From: Lytechinus pictus
Lineage: Eukaryota > Echinodermata > Echinoidea > Temnopleuroida > Toxopneustidae
Assembly: GCF_037042905.1 (NCBI RefSeq)
Contig: NC_087249.1
Location: 54,342,901-54,406,900 of the forward strand
Direction of reading: 5' to 3'
DNA: 64,000 bases
The position numbers and the translations under genes are program-made. The notes under the pieces are model-generated. The model saw only the letters and a program-made list of their open reading frames with translations. It ran no database searches and was not told the DNA's origin. Shown one piece after another: positions 11,124 through 22,192 of this stretch; the first letter of the stretch is position 1, and every line of letters starts with the position of its first letter.

Positions 11124-13312
11124 TTAATTTGAAGGTTGGGATGAATCAGATCGAATGATATTTCTTTTAAAAGTTGATTTTAAAGAGTATAAAGTGGAAC
11201 AAGATTTAATATTTTCTGCAAGATTATTCCAAATGTGTAGACCATGATGTCGAATTGATTTAGAGGTAATTAACAGTCTGGGGTTTGTGAGATGAAAGTT
11301 TCAAGATGTACGAGTTGGGTAGGTATGGACAGAACTATTGAACTTAAACATATCATCAAAAGACGAAGGGAGTGGGTTATTAATATACTTAAACATAATG
11401 ATAGCCACTTGAAGAGTATATAAGTCGGCATCTTTTAGTGTTTTCTGTTTAAAAAATAATGGATTAGTGTGAGTCAAGTAATGAGTTCCTGTACAGATGC
11501 GAATAACTCTCTTTTGTCATTTGAAAATAGAAGTCAGCTTTGTTGAGCCACAATTAGCCCAAACAACGTTGCAATAAGTAATATACGGGAGTACTAAGGA
11601 ATTGTACAATAGGAATAAAGTTTTAAGAGGCAAAATAAATTTTAACTTAGAAATAATTCCAATGCTTCTCGAAATACACATTGTAATATGGTGCAGATGC
11701 TCATTCCAAGATAAAGCTTCATCTATGATAACCCCTAAAAATTTAGAGTGAGTTTTCCGTTCTAATGACTTGCATTCAATCTGTAGGTGAAATTGAGTGT
11801 TAGAAATATGAGAGTGATGTTTAAAATATATGTAGTGAGTTTTTGTGTGTTCAAAGATAATTTGTTAGCTTTGAACCACTGTGATACTTTGTTTATTTTA
11901 TGATTTATAATATTGTATAAGGAAGTGGGATTTGTATGAGAAAAAAAAATATTTGTGTCGTCAGCGAATAATACAAAAGATAAAATGGATGATGTATTAA
12001 TAATGTCATTGATATATAGTAAAAAAAATAATAGTGGGCCTAATATGGAGCCTTGAGGGACACCACAACGAACTAAAAGTGAGTCAGAGTCATAACCATT
12101 AAATGCGACGTATTGTTTTCGATTTCTTAAGTAATCTTTAAACCAAAGGAGGGATTGACCTCGTACGCCATAATAATTAAGTTTTGAGAGTAGAATGTCG
12201 TGATTAAGTGTATCAAATGCCTTACTAAGGTCACAAAATATGCCAATGACATGTTCTTTGTTGGCAATGGCGTTTGTAATTTTATCATAGATTTGGATTA
12301 AAGCCAAGTTTGTTGAGTAATTTTTCCTAAAGCCATATTTCTTAGAATTTAGCAGATTGTGTTTGCTGATGAATTTATGAAGTCTGTTATATACTATTTT
12401 TTCTAAGATTTTTGATATAGATGGGAGAAGAGAAATGGGGCGATAATCATTAATTTCATAAGGATTGTCTTTTTTGAAAATTGGATTGACTTTGGCGATT
12501 TTGAATAAGTCAGGAAAAATCCTTGTGATAATGATTTATTAAAAATGTTACTAAGAGGATTAGCAAGTGGTTGAATTATTTCTTTTAAAAGAGACATACT
12601 AATTCTATCATGTCCATGCGATTTTGAACTGTTAAGAGACCGTGTAATATTGATAATTTCAGTTGGGTCTGAAGGGTTAAAAAATATAGAGTGTGGATTA
12701 GGTTCGGGGAGATAGTCGGTAAAACGCGCATTAGGGCTATTAATTTTGCTTGAAAGTTCGGGTCCGATATTTGTGAAAAATGAATTAAATGAATTTGCAT
12801 GAAGGGAAGAGTCAATTTTAAAACCGTTTAGAGTCATATCATCAGTAGGAGGGGAATCTGTCTTTGTTCCCATTACCTCTTTAATGATTTTCCAAGTTGC
12901 ATTAGTGTTTGAACTGGCATTCTTTATTCTATTAGCGTAATACATTTTACGTGATATACGAATTAATTTTGTCAATTTGTTTCGATATACTTTATATGTT
13001 TTTAAGTTAGCTTCGGACGGTTTGTGTAAATGTGACTTGTAAAGGCGATTACGTGTATGTATTGATTTCAATATACCTTTTGTTATCCAGGGATGTTTGG
13101 GGTCTTTTTTCGATTATTTTTCATTCTACCTATGGGGATATTCTTATCGTAATAATGTTGTAATTTATCATTAAAGCGATTATAAGATGTGTTTGCTCCA
13201 ACTTCGTTATAGACATCCTCCCATTCTTCAATTGCTAAGTCTTGTTTCAATAATTCAATATTACGTTTAGATTCTCTTCTATATGTATGTTGGTTAAATG
13301 TTTTGAGGTATG
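11124..13312 (-). pseudogene. Non-LTR retrotransposon (LINE) reverse transcriptase, 3' half
   Basis: This is the reverse transcriptase and C-terminal part of a LINE polyprotein, broken by frameshifts. Visible motifs on the minus strand: KSHGHDRISMSLL near 12600 (fingers); GIFCDLSKAFDTLNHDIL near 12190 (block with the first catalytic Asp); CGVPQGSILGPLLF near 12050; and FVLFADDTN near 11960, the FADD form of the YADD active site. A C-terminal region reading LPYITYCNVVWAN-like residues runs to TAA 11124. At least one frameshift lies near 12500. The element continues 5' at 20280 beyond the inserted LTR element. The motif style resembles the CR1/jockey group; the clade is inferred. It copies its own RNA into the genome and has no host role that I can see. 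Confidence 0.85.
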
Positions 13313-13487
13313 CGCCAATGTTTGTTGTTTGTGCTATAGCGCCACCTTGTGGTGAATTGGTTTTAGTGCCATTACAACGATGGTAATTCGCCCCTTGATG
13401 GCGCCGCGGTTGAAGTCATGAGCTGCCTAATAAATTAAGGTACAATTATTCAACTATTGTGAGTGAAGTGTCATTTCTTTATTGTCG
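13313..13487 (+). repeat. 5' LTR (175 bp)
   Basis: It begins CGCCAATGTTTGTTG and ends TTTATTGTCG. The first few bases of the true LTR are uncertain because the two copies agree only from CGCC onward. AATAAATTAAGG inside it may act as a polyadenylation signal. Confidence 0.85.
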
Positions 13488-13490
13488 TGG

Positions 13491-13508
13491 TGGTAGCAGG
13501 TTCGATCC
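13491..13508 (+). other. Primer-binding site, initiator Met tRNA type
   Basis: TGGTAGCAGG starts 3 bases after the 5' LTR. Its first nine bases match the complement of the 3' end of eukaryotic initiator Met tRNA. TTCGATCC follows and also occurs in that complement, but closer than expected. Confidence 0.6.
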
Positions 13509-13651
13509 CTGTCTATCCACACAATAGGATGGCCACTGCTACCCTAGCATTCATTCGGTCGAAAAGCATCATTTTTCGTGATAGGTAGTTGTAGTTCATT
13601 GTCAATCATGTCTTCTCACGCCACGGCTATCCCCACACATAGCCTTTCATG

Positions 13652-15991
13652 ATGGCTTATCCCCGGTACATGTACCGATACCTTCCCCAGGCCCGAGAGA
13701 GCGGCCGCCAGTATCATGCCCGAGAGAGAGGCTACTACTCTAAACATACGCAACATGAACATATTATTAATGATAATTCAACATTGATCCAAATCGGAAG
13801 AGAGAAAGAAAATGATATGATTGTGACACTCTTGATTTGTGTGATTTAAACCATGATGATTATGAATGTGATGATGAGTATTGTTCTGATCATGATGAGT
13901 CTGTCATTGAAGACCCTTCTCATTCCTTTCCTAGAGCAAGCAGGGTTTTACATTGTACAGTACATAATCGAGACAATCATAAAGCTAGTACACATGACAC
14001 AAATAGTGTCGGATACAGATCTAGTTCTTACTCAAACGTTGGACTTACTTGTGACAATCCCTACTATTCAGTATCTAAATCTAATTGTAGTCATAAATGC
14101 TTATACAACAGTGAGTGTTCATTCTTGAAAGAGTCTGAAAGCAGTATTAGTAAAAGTGCTAGCTTAACTGCTTCCAAATCAGTTTGGTCAGAGTATTTGG
14201 ATGTAAGTGATGATTATCAAGATGATTGTCAACTTCTATATGCTGACTCTGTCTCTGATTTATCTGAGAGTGATGAATGCCGCTATGATGATTATGATTG
14301 TTCTATTTCGGATAGTGAGGATGCTTTGCCTGTTAGAACAGGCTTAACAGATAGTTATTTCGGTCGTGCCGAGGTCTTGCCAGAGTCAGGCAGACCGCAT
14401 GAAATCCATGGAGATTCTCTCGGCGATGATATGAGTGACTCATCGGAGTTAGGTGAGTACCACTCCAAGGTTACACATTCGCCACAGTTTTCAGTGGCCA
14501 GCCTTTCCTCTCCGTCTCCAAGTGTCAATCTTTTTCATGGTCAAAAGCTCGTCCAGGTCAAACTTGTCAGTGGTTCACCACATAACCTCATTGGTCTTTC
14601 CAGCGTTCAAAGTCTTGGTGCTTTCATCAGGCCTACAGACACCCTTCGGTCGGTGTGTTATGCTAACCGTTCCTCGCGCCTTCCAGTTATTGGTACGACA
14701 AGTCTTACCTTAAGTAGGAATGGGGAACACTTGCTTTTCGAAGCGTATGTCGTAGACTCACTGCTTATTCAAGTTCATGCAGGAATTCCATTCATAGAGT
14801 TACATGACATTACCATCCGTCCTGCTAAGCACCGCATCACCATAGGTGATGGACCGTCGTACACTTATGGTCCTGACGCTTCGCTATCGATACGCGATAT
14901 CAATTCAAATGACCATATTTCTGATATGCCCAGTGGCACTGAGAAATTGCAACATGCGCCTAGCGTTCCACTCATATCCGGTTGCGACGAGAAATTGCCA
15001 CTTACGCCCTCTATCGTTCCACGTATGTCCGGTGGCACCGACGAATTGCCACACGTACCTCCGGTCGTTCCGCATATGCCCGGTGGCATGGAGACACTGC
15101 AATACATGCCTTCCGTCATAACGCCCTTGTGTGACCCTTCACCATCAGGCACTGCTTTTATCAAAGTCATTAACAGCTCGTCGGTTGACCTAGTCACTGC
15201 TACCCAGAACGATGTCGCTGCATGCCAGCAACTTCAGTCCGAGCTAGTTTCAGTTCCTGACTATGACGTGAAGCTCACAACGTCTGGTCCCCCTGTGGAT
15301 ATTGGTATAGACACCCAACCCAACCTTACACACGCCAACCTGTTAAGTAAAGCAGAATGTCTACAGACTACTGGTTTTGACAAGTTTTCACTGGCTACTA
15401 TTTCTAATTCTAATCCTGTAGTGATGGATTCTCCTCTCATTGGTGAGTGCTTGATCCCTTGCTACCAACACTGTGACCCAACTTATGATGGCCTCACCAC
15501 AGAGGTTATGGACCCGCCAGGTCGCCCCCCCCCCCCCGGATGTTCGCAAAGGATGCAGTATCCCTAAACGTGATGGCCTCACCACAGAGGTTACAGACCC
15601 ACCAGGTCGCCCCCCGGATGTTCGCAAAGGATGCAGTATCCCTACTAGTGAAGGCCTTACCACAGAGGTTATGGACCCACCAGGTTGCCCCCCGGATGTT
15701 CGCAAAGGACGCAGTATCCCTACTCAGGATGACCTCACCAAGGTGGTTATTGACCCACCAGGTCCCCCGCCGGATGTTGGCAATAGACTGTATGCCCCCT
15801 TTGTTTCTGTGACTGGTCTTTACAACCCATCCCATGGAACTGTTCTTTTAGCTTTTCGTCACCGTGTTCATAGGACGTCGCCTGCGAGCATCGCTCCACC
15901 TTCTGAACAACGGCCAGGCCTCTCAACATTTTGGTTGTCCATAGGACCCCCTCCTGGTCGTCCACCAGACATTGATTCAAGGTACCAATGA
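13652..15991 (+). pseudogene. Protease-like ORF of the LTR element, two frameshifts, catalytic motif lost
   Basis: Three overlapping open frames (13652-13849, 13816-15567 and 15473-15991) form one former coding region. The first part is basic; the second starts very acidic (CDDEYCSDHDES). Residues from about 14545 to 14870 resemble a retropepsin of gypsy elements. They include PHNLIGLSSVQSLGAFIRP, a PVIGTTSLTLSRNG strand, EAYVVDSLLIQVHAGIPFIE and IRPAKHRITIGDG. The expected D-T/S-G active site before HNLI reads VSGSP here, so the enzyme should be inactive. The C-terminal part has a 26-residue tandem repeat with GLTTEV.DPPGRPPDVRKG. A C-run at 15526-15538 breaks the frame inside the first repeat. 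I see no gag zinc knuckle. Confidence 0.7.
15487..15775 (+). repeat. 78-bp coding tandem repeat (about 4 units)
   Basis: Units start at 15487, 15572, 15650 and 15728. The last three spacings are 78 bp; the first is 85 bp, owing to seven extra C in a C-run. Each unit encodes 26 residues around DPPGRPPDVRKG. Confidence 0.9.
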
Positions 15992-16081
15992 ACTGTTGTA
16001 TCCTCCCTTTGATTTTGAGAGATGGACATTTGCACTTTTTATAGTGACATCTGGGATAAACATCCTATATTGACTGCTATT

Positions 16082-16195
16082 CAGTAGCGTACCGTGAACC
16101 GCAGGAGACAAAGCATTGGGGGGGCAGTGCATTGTCTGTGAACAATGCTTTGCCCCCCCAATGCTTTGTCTCCTCCGAGTCACGGTACGCTACTG
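16082..16195. mobile_element. Palindromic hAT-type MITE, 114 bp, 8-bp TSD
   Basis: The ends CAGTAGCGTACCGTGA and TCACGGTACGCTACTG are inverted complements, and almost the whole element folds on itself (AGGAGACAAAGCATTGGGGG). It is flanked by an exact 8-bp duplication CTGCTATT at 16074-16081 and 16196-16203, as hAT elements make. Confidence 0.93.
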
Positions 16196-16203
16196 CTGCT
16201 ATT

Positions 16204-18186
16204 GTTTTACCTTTTTGTTCATGGACAATTGATGATGCAGCATACTATGGACACTGTTAATTGCATGTATGATATATTGTCTTTATTATGTATGGTAACG
16301 ATTAATTTCTTTCCTTTACATTTTTATTGCATAATTGATTTGTTTTTATTACATACATAATGTATCGTTTTAGAATATACAGTACGATTTTTTTTCCCAC
16401 ATTTTCTGCCAGATATATTCCCTTTTCTATTATTCACTGTATACTGCTACTTTTGTTGTGATGCTTATGCCTTTATTTTTTTAAGGAAGTATGTTTTTCA
16501 CATTTTTCTTTATTAGCCTTTCATCGGGTTGGAGTGGTACAGCTGATTGTGTTAATATTTTAATGTGATTGTTATGCCTACTGGTTTGTCATTAAATTTG
16601 ATTTCTTAGACTGAAGTTTGTTGTTTGCTTAGACATTTTAATGTTTACTGGCTGTGTGTGTGCTACTTTTATTTGTTTATGGAAGTGACATGTAAATCAT
16701 ATACAAGTATCCATATTTTGATTGATTTGTATTTGATATGCCTAACATAATTTTTCCAGGGTGTGTTTCAAGATTTCCACAGTTGCTGTATTTCACATAA
16801 TTATTTCCACCACACACTTTTTATGGATGTATATGTATGCCTTTTACCTTAGCATTTGATTGTTTTCTACAAGATGACGGCGTTATTTTTAATTTAGTCA
16901 GCGTGACTATGTGGTATCCAGTGTGACAACAGTTCACCTGACTGTACACTTGTGTATATTACTATGTATGGAATCCTTTTTGTTAATTTGATGGTTGTGG
17001 AAGGGTCCATTTTAATGTTCGTGAAGTTAATGACTTCTTGAATGACTTCTTGTTTTGCAGATGTTTTATTACAAAGTGTCCCTGTTTATTCATGGAATGG
17101 TTTTACAGTAATGGGTTTATCAATACATTTATTTTGGTTATGAATTGTGTCTTTATTTAATAAGAACATTATTTAACTATTGCATAGTTTGGCAATTTTA
17201 TAATTTGTTTAGTATAGTGTTTTTAGGTTAGATTACTTAGATGACATGGGACTTGATAGTAGTGTTTGGGATTAACATGCACTTACTTTGTTTATGGTTT
17301 CCTTTCCTGTATGTGTGCTCTCAAGTTTAACAGGTATGTAATTCTATTTGTTTTCATTTACAGGATATATTTTGAGCCAATAACGTCTACATTTACACTA
17401 TTTTGGCGTAATGTATGGTATTGCTGTTTTTGGTTTACCTTTAAATGGTTTCATTTCCTTAGCACAAAAGGGGCTGGTTTTTCCCCCTAAATATGAGTTA
17501 TACTTAAAGGCATTGATTGTTAGTTTTTTTAAGGGACTAGCATTGACAGTTTTATTGTTTTGAATAATATTTTTTTTAAGTGATTGACTTGAAATGACAT
17601 TTGATTTGGTTTTGTTTTTGGTTTAGTTTGTGACATGGTGTCAATGTTTAATTACCGCCTGTTTAGAATGCTTGATTTTATGGGGATGTTGAAGATACAC
17701 ATGTACATGTATTGTGATGTAAATTGTTCCATCTAATGGTTTTGGTTAAGAAAGCATGTTAGTGCCCCTAACAGTATGTTACACATTTTATGCAATGTTA
17801 TGTGTGTTTATATCTTTCGGAAAGTGCACATATGTAGTTCTGGTGTTTATATTACCAGGTTATATCCTTGCTGATAGGTAAAGATGAGATGTTTTGATTT
17901 TAATTTGATAGTAATTATGTAACGTTTTCAACATTAGTACTGTAAGGGTTTGATACTTGTATTATTAAGAATAATTACAACGGGTGTTTTTTAATTAGCA
18001 TTATTTATTGTTATACGGAATTTCTATACCTTTTAGAGGTTGGTAGATTTTTATTTTGTATAGGGATATGGCATCGTTTTTTGACTTTTTTTAAGGTAGT
18101 ACCTGTTCACATGGAATTAGAAGTTTAATACTTTGCTACTTTGCTAATGATTTGTAATCACCAATCCATTTGCAGTTTTAACAGTT
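16204..18186 (+). other. T-rich non-coding interior of the LTR element
   Basis: About 2 kb where a gypsy element would have reverse transcriptase and integrase. It is rich in T on the plus strand, with short words such as TTTGTTTAT. All frames are closed within about 75 codons and no RT, RNase H or integrase motif is readable. Confidence 0.6.
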
Positions 18187-18187
18187 G

Positions 18188-18206
18188 GAAGGGAAAAAGA
18201 CAAAGT
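18188..18206 (+). other. Polypurine tract of the LTR element
   Basis: The purine run GGAAGGGAAAAAGACAAAG (one C) lies just upstream of the 3' LTR start, as expected for the second-strand primer. Confidence 0.6.
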
Positions 18207-18211
18207 GGTCA

Positions 18212-18275
18212 CGCCAATGTTTGTTGTTTGTGCTATAGCGCCACCTTGTGGTGGATTGGTTTTAGTGCCATTACA
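18212..18275 (+). repeat. 3' LTR, first part (64 bp)
   Basis: It matches 13313-13376 with one difference (GGTGGATTGG for GGTGAATTGG). It is interrupted at ATTACA by the direct-repeat element and resumes near 20166. Confidence 0.9.
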
Positions 18276-20165
18276 GGTGTCACGCGCGTAAAACATTCCC
18301 CATAGACTTGTGTGTTAAAATGGCACTTTTGAAAAATTCATAAAAAATAAATGTGAAATTAGAGGGTGGAATGTTTACTACCAATGGATAGGATATATAT
18401 CTGACATTCCAAATCTGACCAGGAAAGGGTACCGTAGCCAGCTCATTTTAAAAATAAATCGCCATTTATGAAGATAACTATGAATCGATCGAATTCATCA
18501 ACTGAAACAGTAAAATAGCCCTAATTATTCCGCCAGTCAAAAAAATAGTTCCAAGTCACTTATTTATCTTCCCAATTTGGGCGAAGTAAGTTCAGTAGTT
18601 ACCATTTCTAGAATCAGTGTTAGATTTTGAATCACATTCATACATTTTTGTCAATCAGCAATATCAAATTGACAAAAATTCGAATGGGTTGGGTCGAACG
18701 AATATCTTTAGCCCTCCTGATGTAATTAGGCTCGTGGAACCTATATTATATGACCTATGTATTTTATTTTTTTGAATAGCTAATTTGCTATTCTTTTATA
18801 TCTGTACACTCACACTAGCACAAAGAAATGCATTGAAAATGCCTATTTTCTATGCAATGACCCATTTTAATGTGTTACCCATACATGTTATTTTCACTAT
18901 ATATGGATGTATACAAATCCTACCTGCATATAGCCCAGCAGTGAATGCACTGACAATATAGGTCCCTATCAATTGTAATATAAAGGTGTATGTAAATTCT
19001 GTGTAGATATCAGGATACCAGAACTGCCCCAAACATAATTACCAAATATACATGAGATTTGATGAGGAAACAATAAAAGAATGAGATACTACTTTAGTAT
19101 ATTTGCATTTGACCTATTCAAAATCTTCCTAGGGCTGTTGCCTCTCAGATGTAAGAAGGAAGAGATACATAAATAGAGAGAGATCGAGAGAAAGAAATAT
19201 AATTTTATACATGGCATGGCTTAATAAAGAGGGGGGGCTACACTAAGATTGCAGCACACAGCCATCCCCCCTCCGTCCTTAGTTGAGCACTATTAGATAC
19301 CTTACCTTACTCTATGCCCTTTTCTAAATACCTTCTTGAAGGTACCACTCTAGTTCTCTTCAGTAAAGTTCTATCTCCTCTCTACCTACCCCCTTCCTAA
19401 GAACAATTTTAACATGAGCAATTTCTAAAGGTCTTTCTAATGCTAAGTAGGTGATGTACACTAACACAAAACAATGATAAATCAGAAGAGGCCTTGACTC
19501 TATACATTGACCAATCTACATACATTCCTAGGCTACACAGACCTACTAACTTTACCTGATGTAGCCCTGCTAGCCATTAAATCAATTTTTTTGCACCACT
19601 TGATGACTAAACATATTGATATAAGTAAGAAATTGTTTGCTACTGAAGAGTTTGGCCAGGTATTCCATCCACTACTAGGGATTTCCCACATTACTTACAG
19701 GTGTCACGCGCGTAAAACATTCCCCATAGACTTGTGTGTTAAAATGGCACTTTTGAAAAATTCATAAAAAATAAATGTGAAATTAGAGGGTGGAATGTTT
19801 ACTACCAATGGATAGGATATATATCTGACATTCCAAATCTGACCAGGAAAGGGTACCGTAGCCAGCTCATTTTAAAAATAAATCGCCATTTATGAAGATA
19901 ACTATGAATCGATCGAATTCATCAACTGAAACAGTAAAATAGCCCTAATTATTCCGCCAGTCAAAAAATAGTTCCAAGTCACTTATTTATCTTCCCAATT
20001 TGGGCGAAGTAAGTTCAGTAGTTACCATTTCTAGAATCAGTGTTAGATTTTGAATCACATTCATACATTTTTGTCAATCAGCAATATCAAATTGACAAAA
20101 ATTCGAATGGGTTGGGTCGAACGAATATCTTTAGCCCTCCTGATGTAATTAGGCTCGTGGAACCT
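18276..20165. mobile_element. Element with 467-bp direct terminal repeats, nested in the 3' LTR
   Basis: The near-identical direct repeats 18276-18742 and 19700-20165 differ by one A in an A-run. They flank 957 bp of single-copy DNA. The insertion splits the 3' LTR exactly, with a short ACA overlap as the duplication. The outer ends are weak inverted complements (AGGTGTCACGCG and CTCGTGGAACCT). I see no primer-binding site after the first repeat and no purine tract before the second, on either strand. It could be a TRIM-like LTR derivative or something else with direct terminal repeats. The 86-codon frame inside it is unconvincing. Confidence 0.85.
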
Positions 20166-20168
20166 ACA

Positions 20169-20279
20169 ACGATGGTAATTCGCCCCTTGATGGCGCCGCG
20201 GTTGAAGTCATGAGCTGCCTAATAAATTAAGGTACAATTATTCAACTATTGTGAGTGAAGTGTCATTTCTTTATTGTCG
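20169..20279 (+). repeat. 3' LTR, second part (111 bp)
   Basis: Identical, as read, to 13377-13487. It is followed at once by LINE sequence (ATGGTAGTTTTAAATC), which marks the right border of the LTR element. Confidence 0.9.
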
Positions 20280-21036
20280 ATGGTAGTTTTAAATCACAAG
20301 TTAGAAATATTGGTAAGTGGTCTGAAACTTCAGAGCATAGAATTCCTCCTATCATTTTGTTGTTCATGTTATGTACGTTGGAAAAAATGCTGTCAATTTG
20401 AGTTGATGAATTTTGGTTGATTCTAGTGGGAATATTTATGAATGAATTGAAGCCGAATGAGTACATTAGTTTTGTGAAATTGTTTGATTTATTATTGTCG
20501 ATTGAGGGTAAGAAATTGATATTAAAATCACCAATAATAAAACAGTTTTTATTTTCATTACTTATTATATGGAGATATTGCTCTGTTTCCTCATAAAATG
20601 AATCAAAATTAGAACTTGGTGGTCTAAATTCTGTGTTTTCAATTTCAATAAACAAAGATTCAGCATGTAAAAGTTTCACGTCGGAACGGATCTTAAATTT
20701 CATTTTTCGGCAATATAGAAGGCTACCCCTCCGCCTCTTTTCCCTTTGCGGTCTGCCCTAATCAGCTTATAATCTGGTAAATCAAACAGATCTGGGGAAT
20801 TTTCGTGTAACCATGTCTCGCTAATACCAATAACAGAAAATTTAAAATTGTTTAACGTGTGTAAGAGATTTTCAAAATATTCGAAGTTTCTATTCAGACT
20901 TCTTAAATTTGCATGTAAAAGAGAAATATCATCATGATTATTAATAAAATATGTTGTTAAGTTCTTGAGGTGTGTAATATTTACTGTTGTGTGAATTTTC
21001 TATTAAATTATCAGGAATAAAAGAGAGTGAATCCAT
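20280..21036 (-). pseudogene. LINE endonuclease domain, 5' half of the split LINE
   Basis: On the minus strand, from ATG 21036, an AP-endonuclease-like domain can be read across frameshifts. It shows SLLHANLRSLNRNFEYF near 20920, then VIGISETWLHENSPDLFDLP and RADRKGKRGGGVAFYI, then CFIIGDFNINFLPSID near 20530 and SEVSDHLPIFLTCDLKLP at the LTR-element border. GDFN and SDHLPI are the usual catalytic blocks. Frameshifts lie near 20950 and 20703. It joins the reverse transcriptase part at 13312 once the LTR element is removed. Its role was to nick target DNA for target-primed reverse transcription. It is now dead. Confidence 0.85.
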
Positions 21037-21545
21037 CAAAATTGATATAATGTAAAGTACCGGCGATTATGTAAGGGATATACTGCGAGCGTGCTTGTGG
21101 TGAAGGTGAGTGTGATAGTGATTGTGTGTATATTAATGTGTAACTGTGGTGCTGATGTGCAGTTAATATAAATGAAACATATGTCTACAAAAATAACAAG
21201 ACCTATCTTGGTCATCATATACAATAAAGGAAGCACTACGGCAGAGCTCTGCCACCTAAGAACATATATACAAGAGTTGAAATAATTACATATAAATAAT
21301 GAATGATTACATACAAATGAATAAAGAGCAAACCCGAAATATGCCTACGGATCTGTATTAATAATCAAAGATCTAATGTGTATTACTATTGGCACGGTAA
21401 ATCACTCCATTAACTCCATTAACTACTGCGTATTAACTGCGTTAATACGCAGTAGGCCTAAAGATGAATAGCCACGCCCTCCCTGATCAGATACGTGGAT
21501 GTATGTGTGCAAGTGTAATTATGCGCATGGGCCTGTCCTGGGGAA
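21037..21545. other. LINE 5' region or flank; no gene seen
   Basis: No supported ORF. A segment at about 21460-21535 (GAATAGCCACGCC... CTGATCAG) recurs diverged at about 22380-22430, so dispersed repeats are present. Confidence 0.4.
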
Positions 21546-21718
21546 TAATATACAAATATTCAATGTTGATAAGTGCGATCGTTCCGAATATTGCATGAGT
21601 GTGCAAGTTGAAACAGTCTATTCAACGACGCGAAGCGGAGTTGAATAGACTGTTTCAACTTGCAACGAATGTAATATTCGGAACGTCGCACGAATACAAC
21701 ATTGAATATTTGTTTTAT
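21546..21718. repeat. Inverted repeat, arms ~80 bp
   Basis: The left arm (ACAAATATTCAATGTTG, then GTTCCGAATATTGCA, then AAACAGTCTATTCAAC) pairs with the right arm (GTTGAATAGACTGTTTCAAC, then AATATTCGGAAC, then CATTGAATATTTGT) around a 12-bp loop GACGCGAAGCGG. The inner 25 bp of each arm match perfectly. Confidence 0.85.
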
Positions 21719-22142
21719 ACAACACCGATAGCTTACACTTTAGACTAGATAGGCTAGATCCATTGGTCTAGTCTATGACTAACGCGCGTTAGGTCTTTAA
21801 TTTTGCTTACAATGTTGTTTTTTGGGAGTCAGTAGATTTAAACCAGTAATCCCAGGAGAGTCAAGTACTTTCAACATAGATAGATCCATGAGGTCAAATT
21901 TGTAAACGAATTCCATAAAATCCAGAAGGTTCGCAGTCGTACCCTGGGAATAATTTGCTTAGCAACGTACGTACGCGCATTGTGTTCAGCTTAGCAACGT
22001 TTATGCGCAGTGCTACGTACATCGGTCAGAGATACGAAAACGTGATTACGCGCGTATACCGCTAATTCACTTAACGTGTACGGGGCATGTCCATGGGTTC
22101 AGTGTGCTCAGGGATCTTGCAGTGCTGGCTCATTTACTTCAG

Positions 22143-22192
22143 CGTGCTATAGTCGACTATAGCACGAGCGTGCAATAGTCGACTATAGCACG
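22143..22192. repeat. Two adjacent 24-bp palindromes
   Basis: 22143-22166 is a perfect palindrome built on the half CGTGCTATAGTC. 22169-22192 is the same with one mismatch. A third half-site, GTGCTATAG, lies at about 22207. Confidence 0.9.

Larger units (their letters stand above)
13313..20279 (+). mobile_element. LTR retrotransposon (Ty3/gypsy-like, RT-less), inserted in the LINE
   Basis: Two 175-bp LTRs flank the element: 13313-13487, and the split copy 18212-18275 plus 20169-20279. They differ at one base that I can see, so the insertion is recent. A primer-binding site TGGTAGCAGGTTCGATCC (13491-13508) starts with the 9 bases complementary to initiator Met tRNA. A purine tract GGAAGGGAAAAAGACAAAG lies just before the 3' LTR. 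The interior holds one broken protease-like ORF and about 2 kb of T-rich non-coding DNA. I see no reverse transcriptase, RNase H or integrase, so it should depend on enzymes from a partner element. The flanks share only ATG, a short target duplication. Confidence 0.85.

Noticed and set aside
13481-13530. tRNA gene 3' half (GCAGGTTCGATCCCTGT)
   Set aside because: No 5' half; the position directly after an LTR fits a primer-binding site better.
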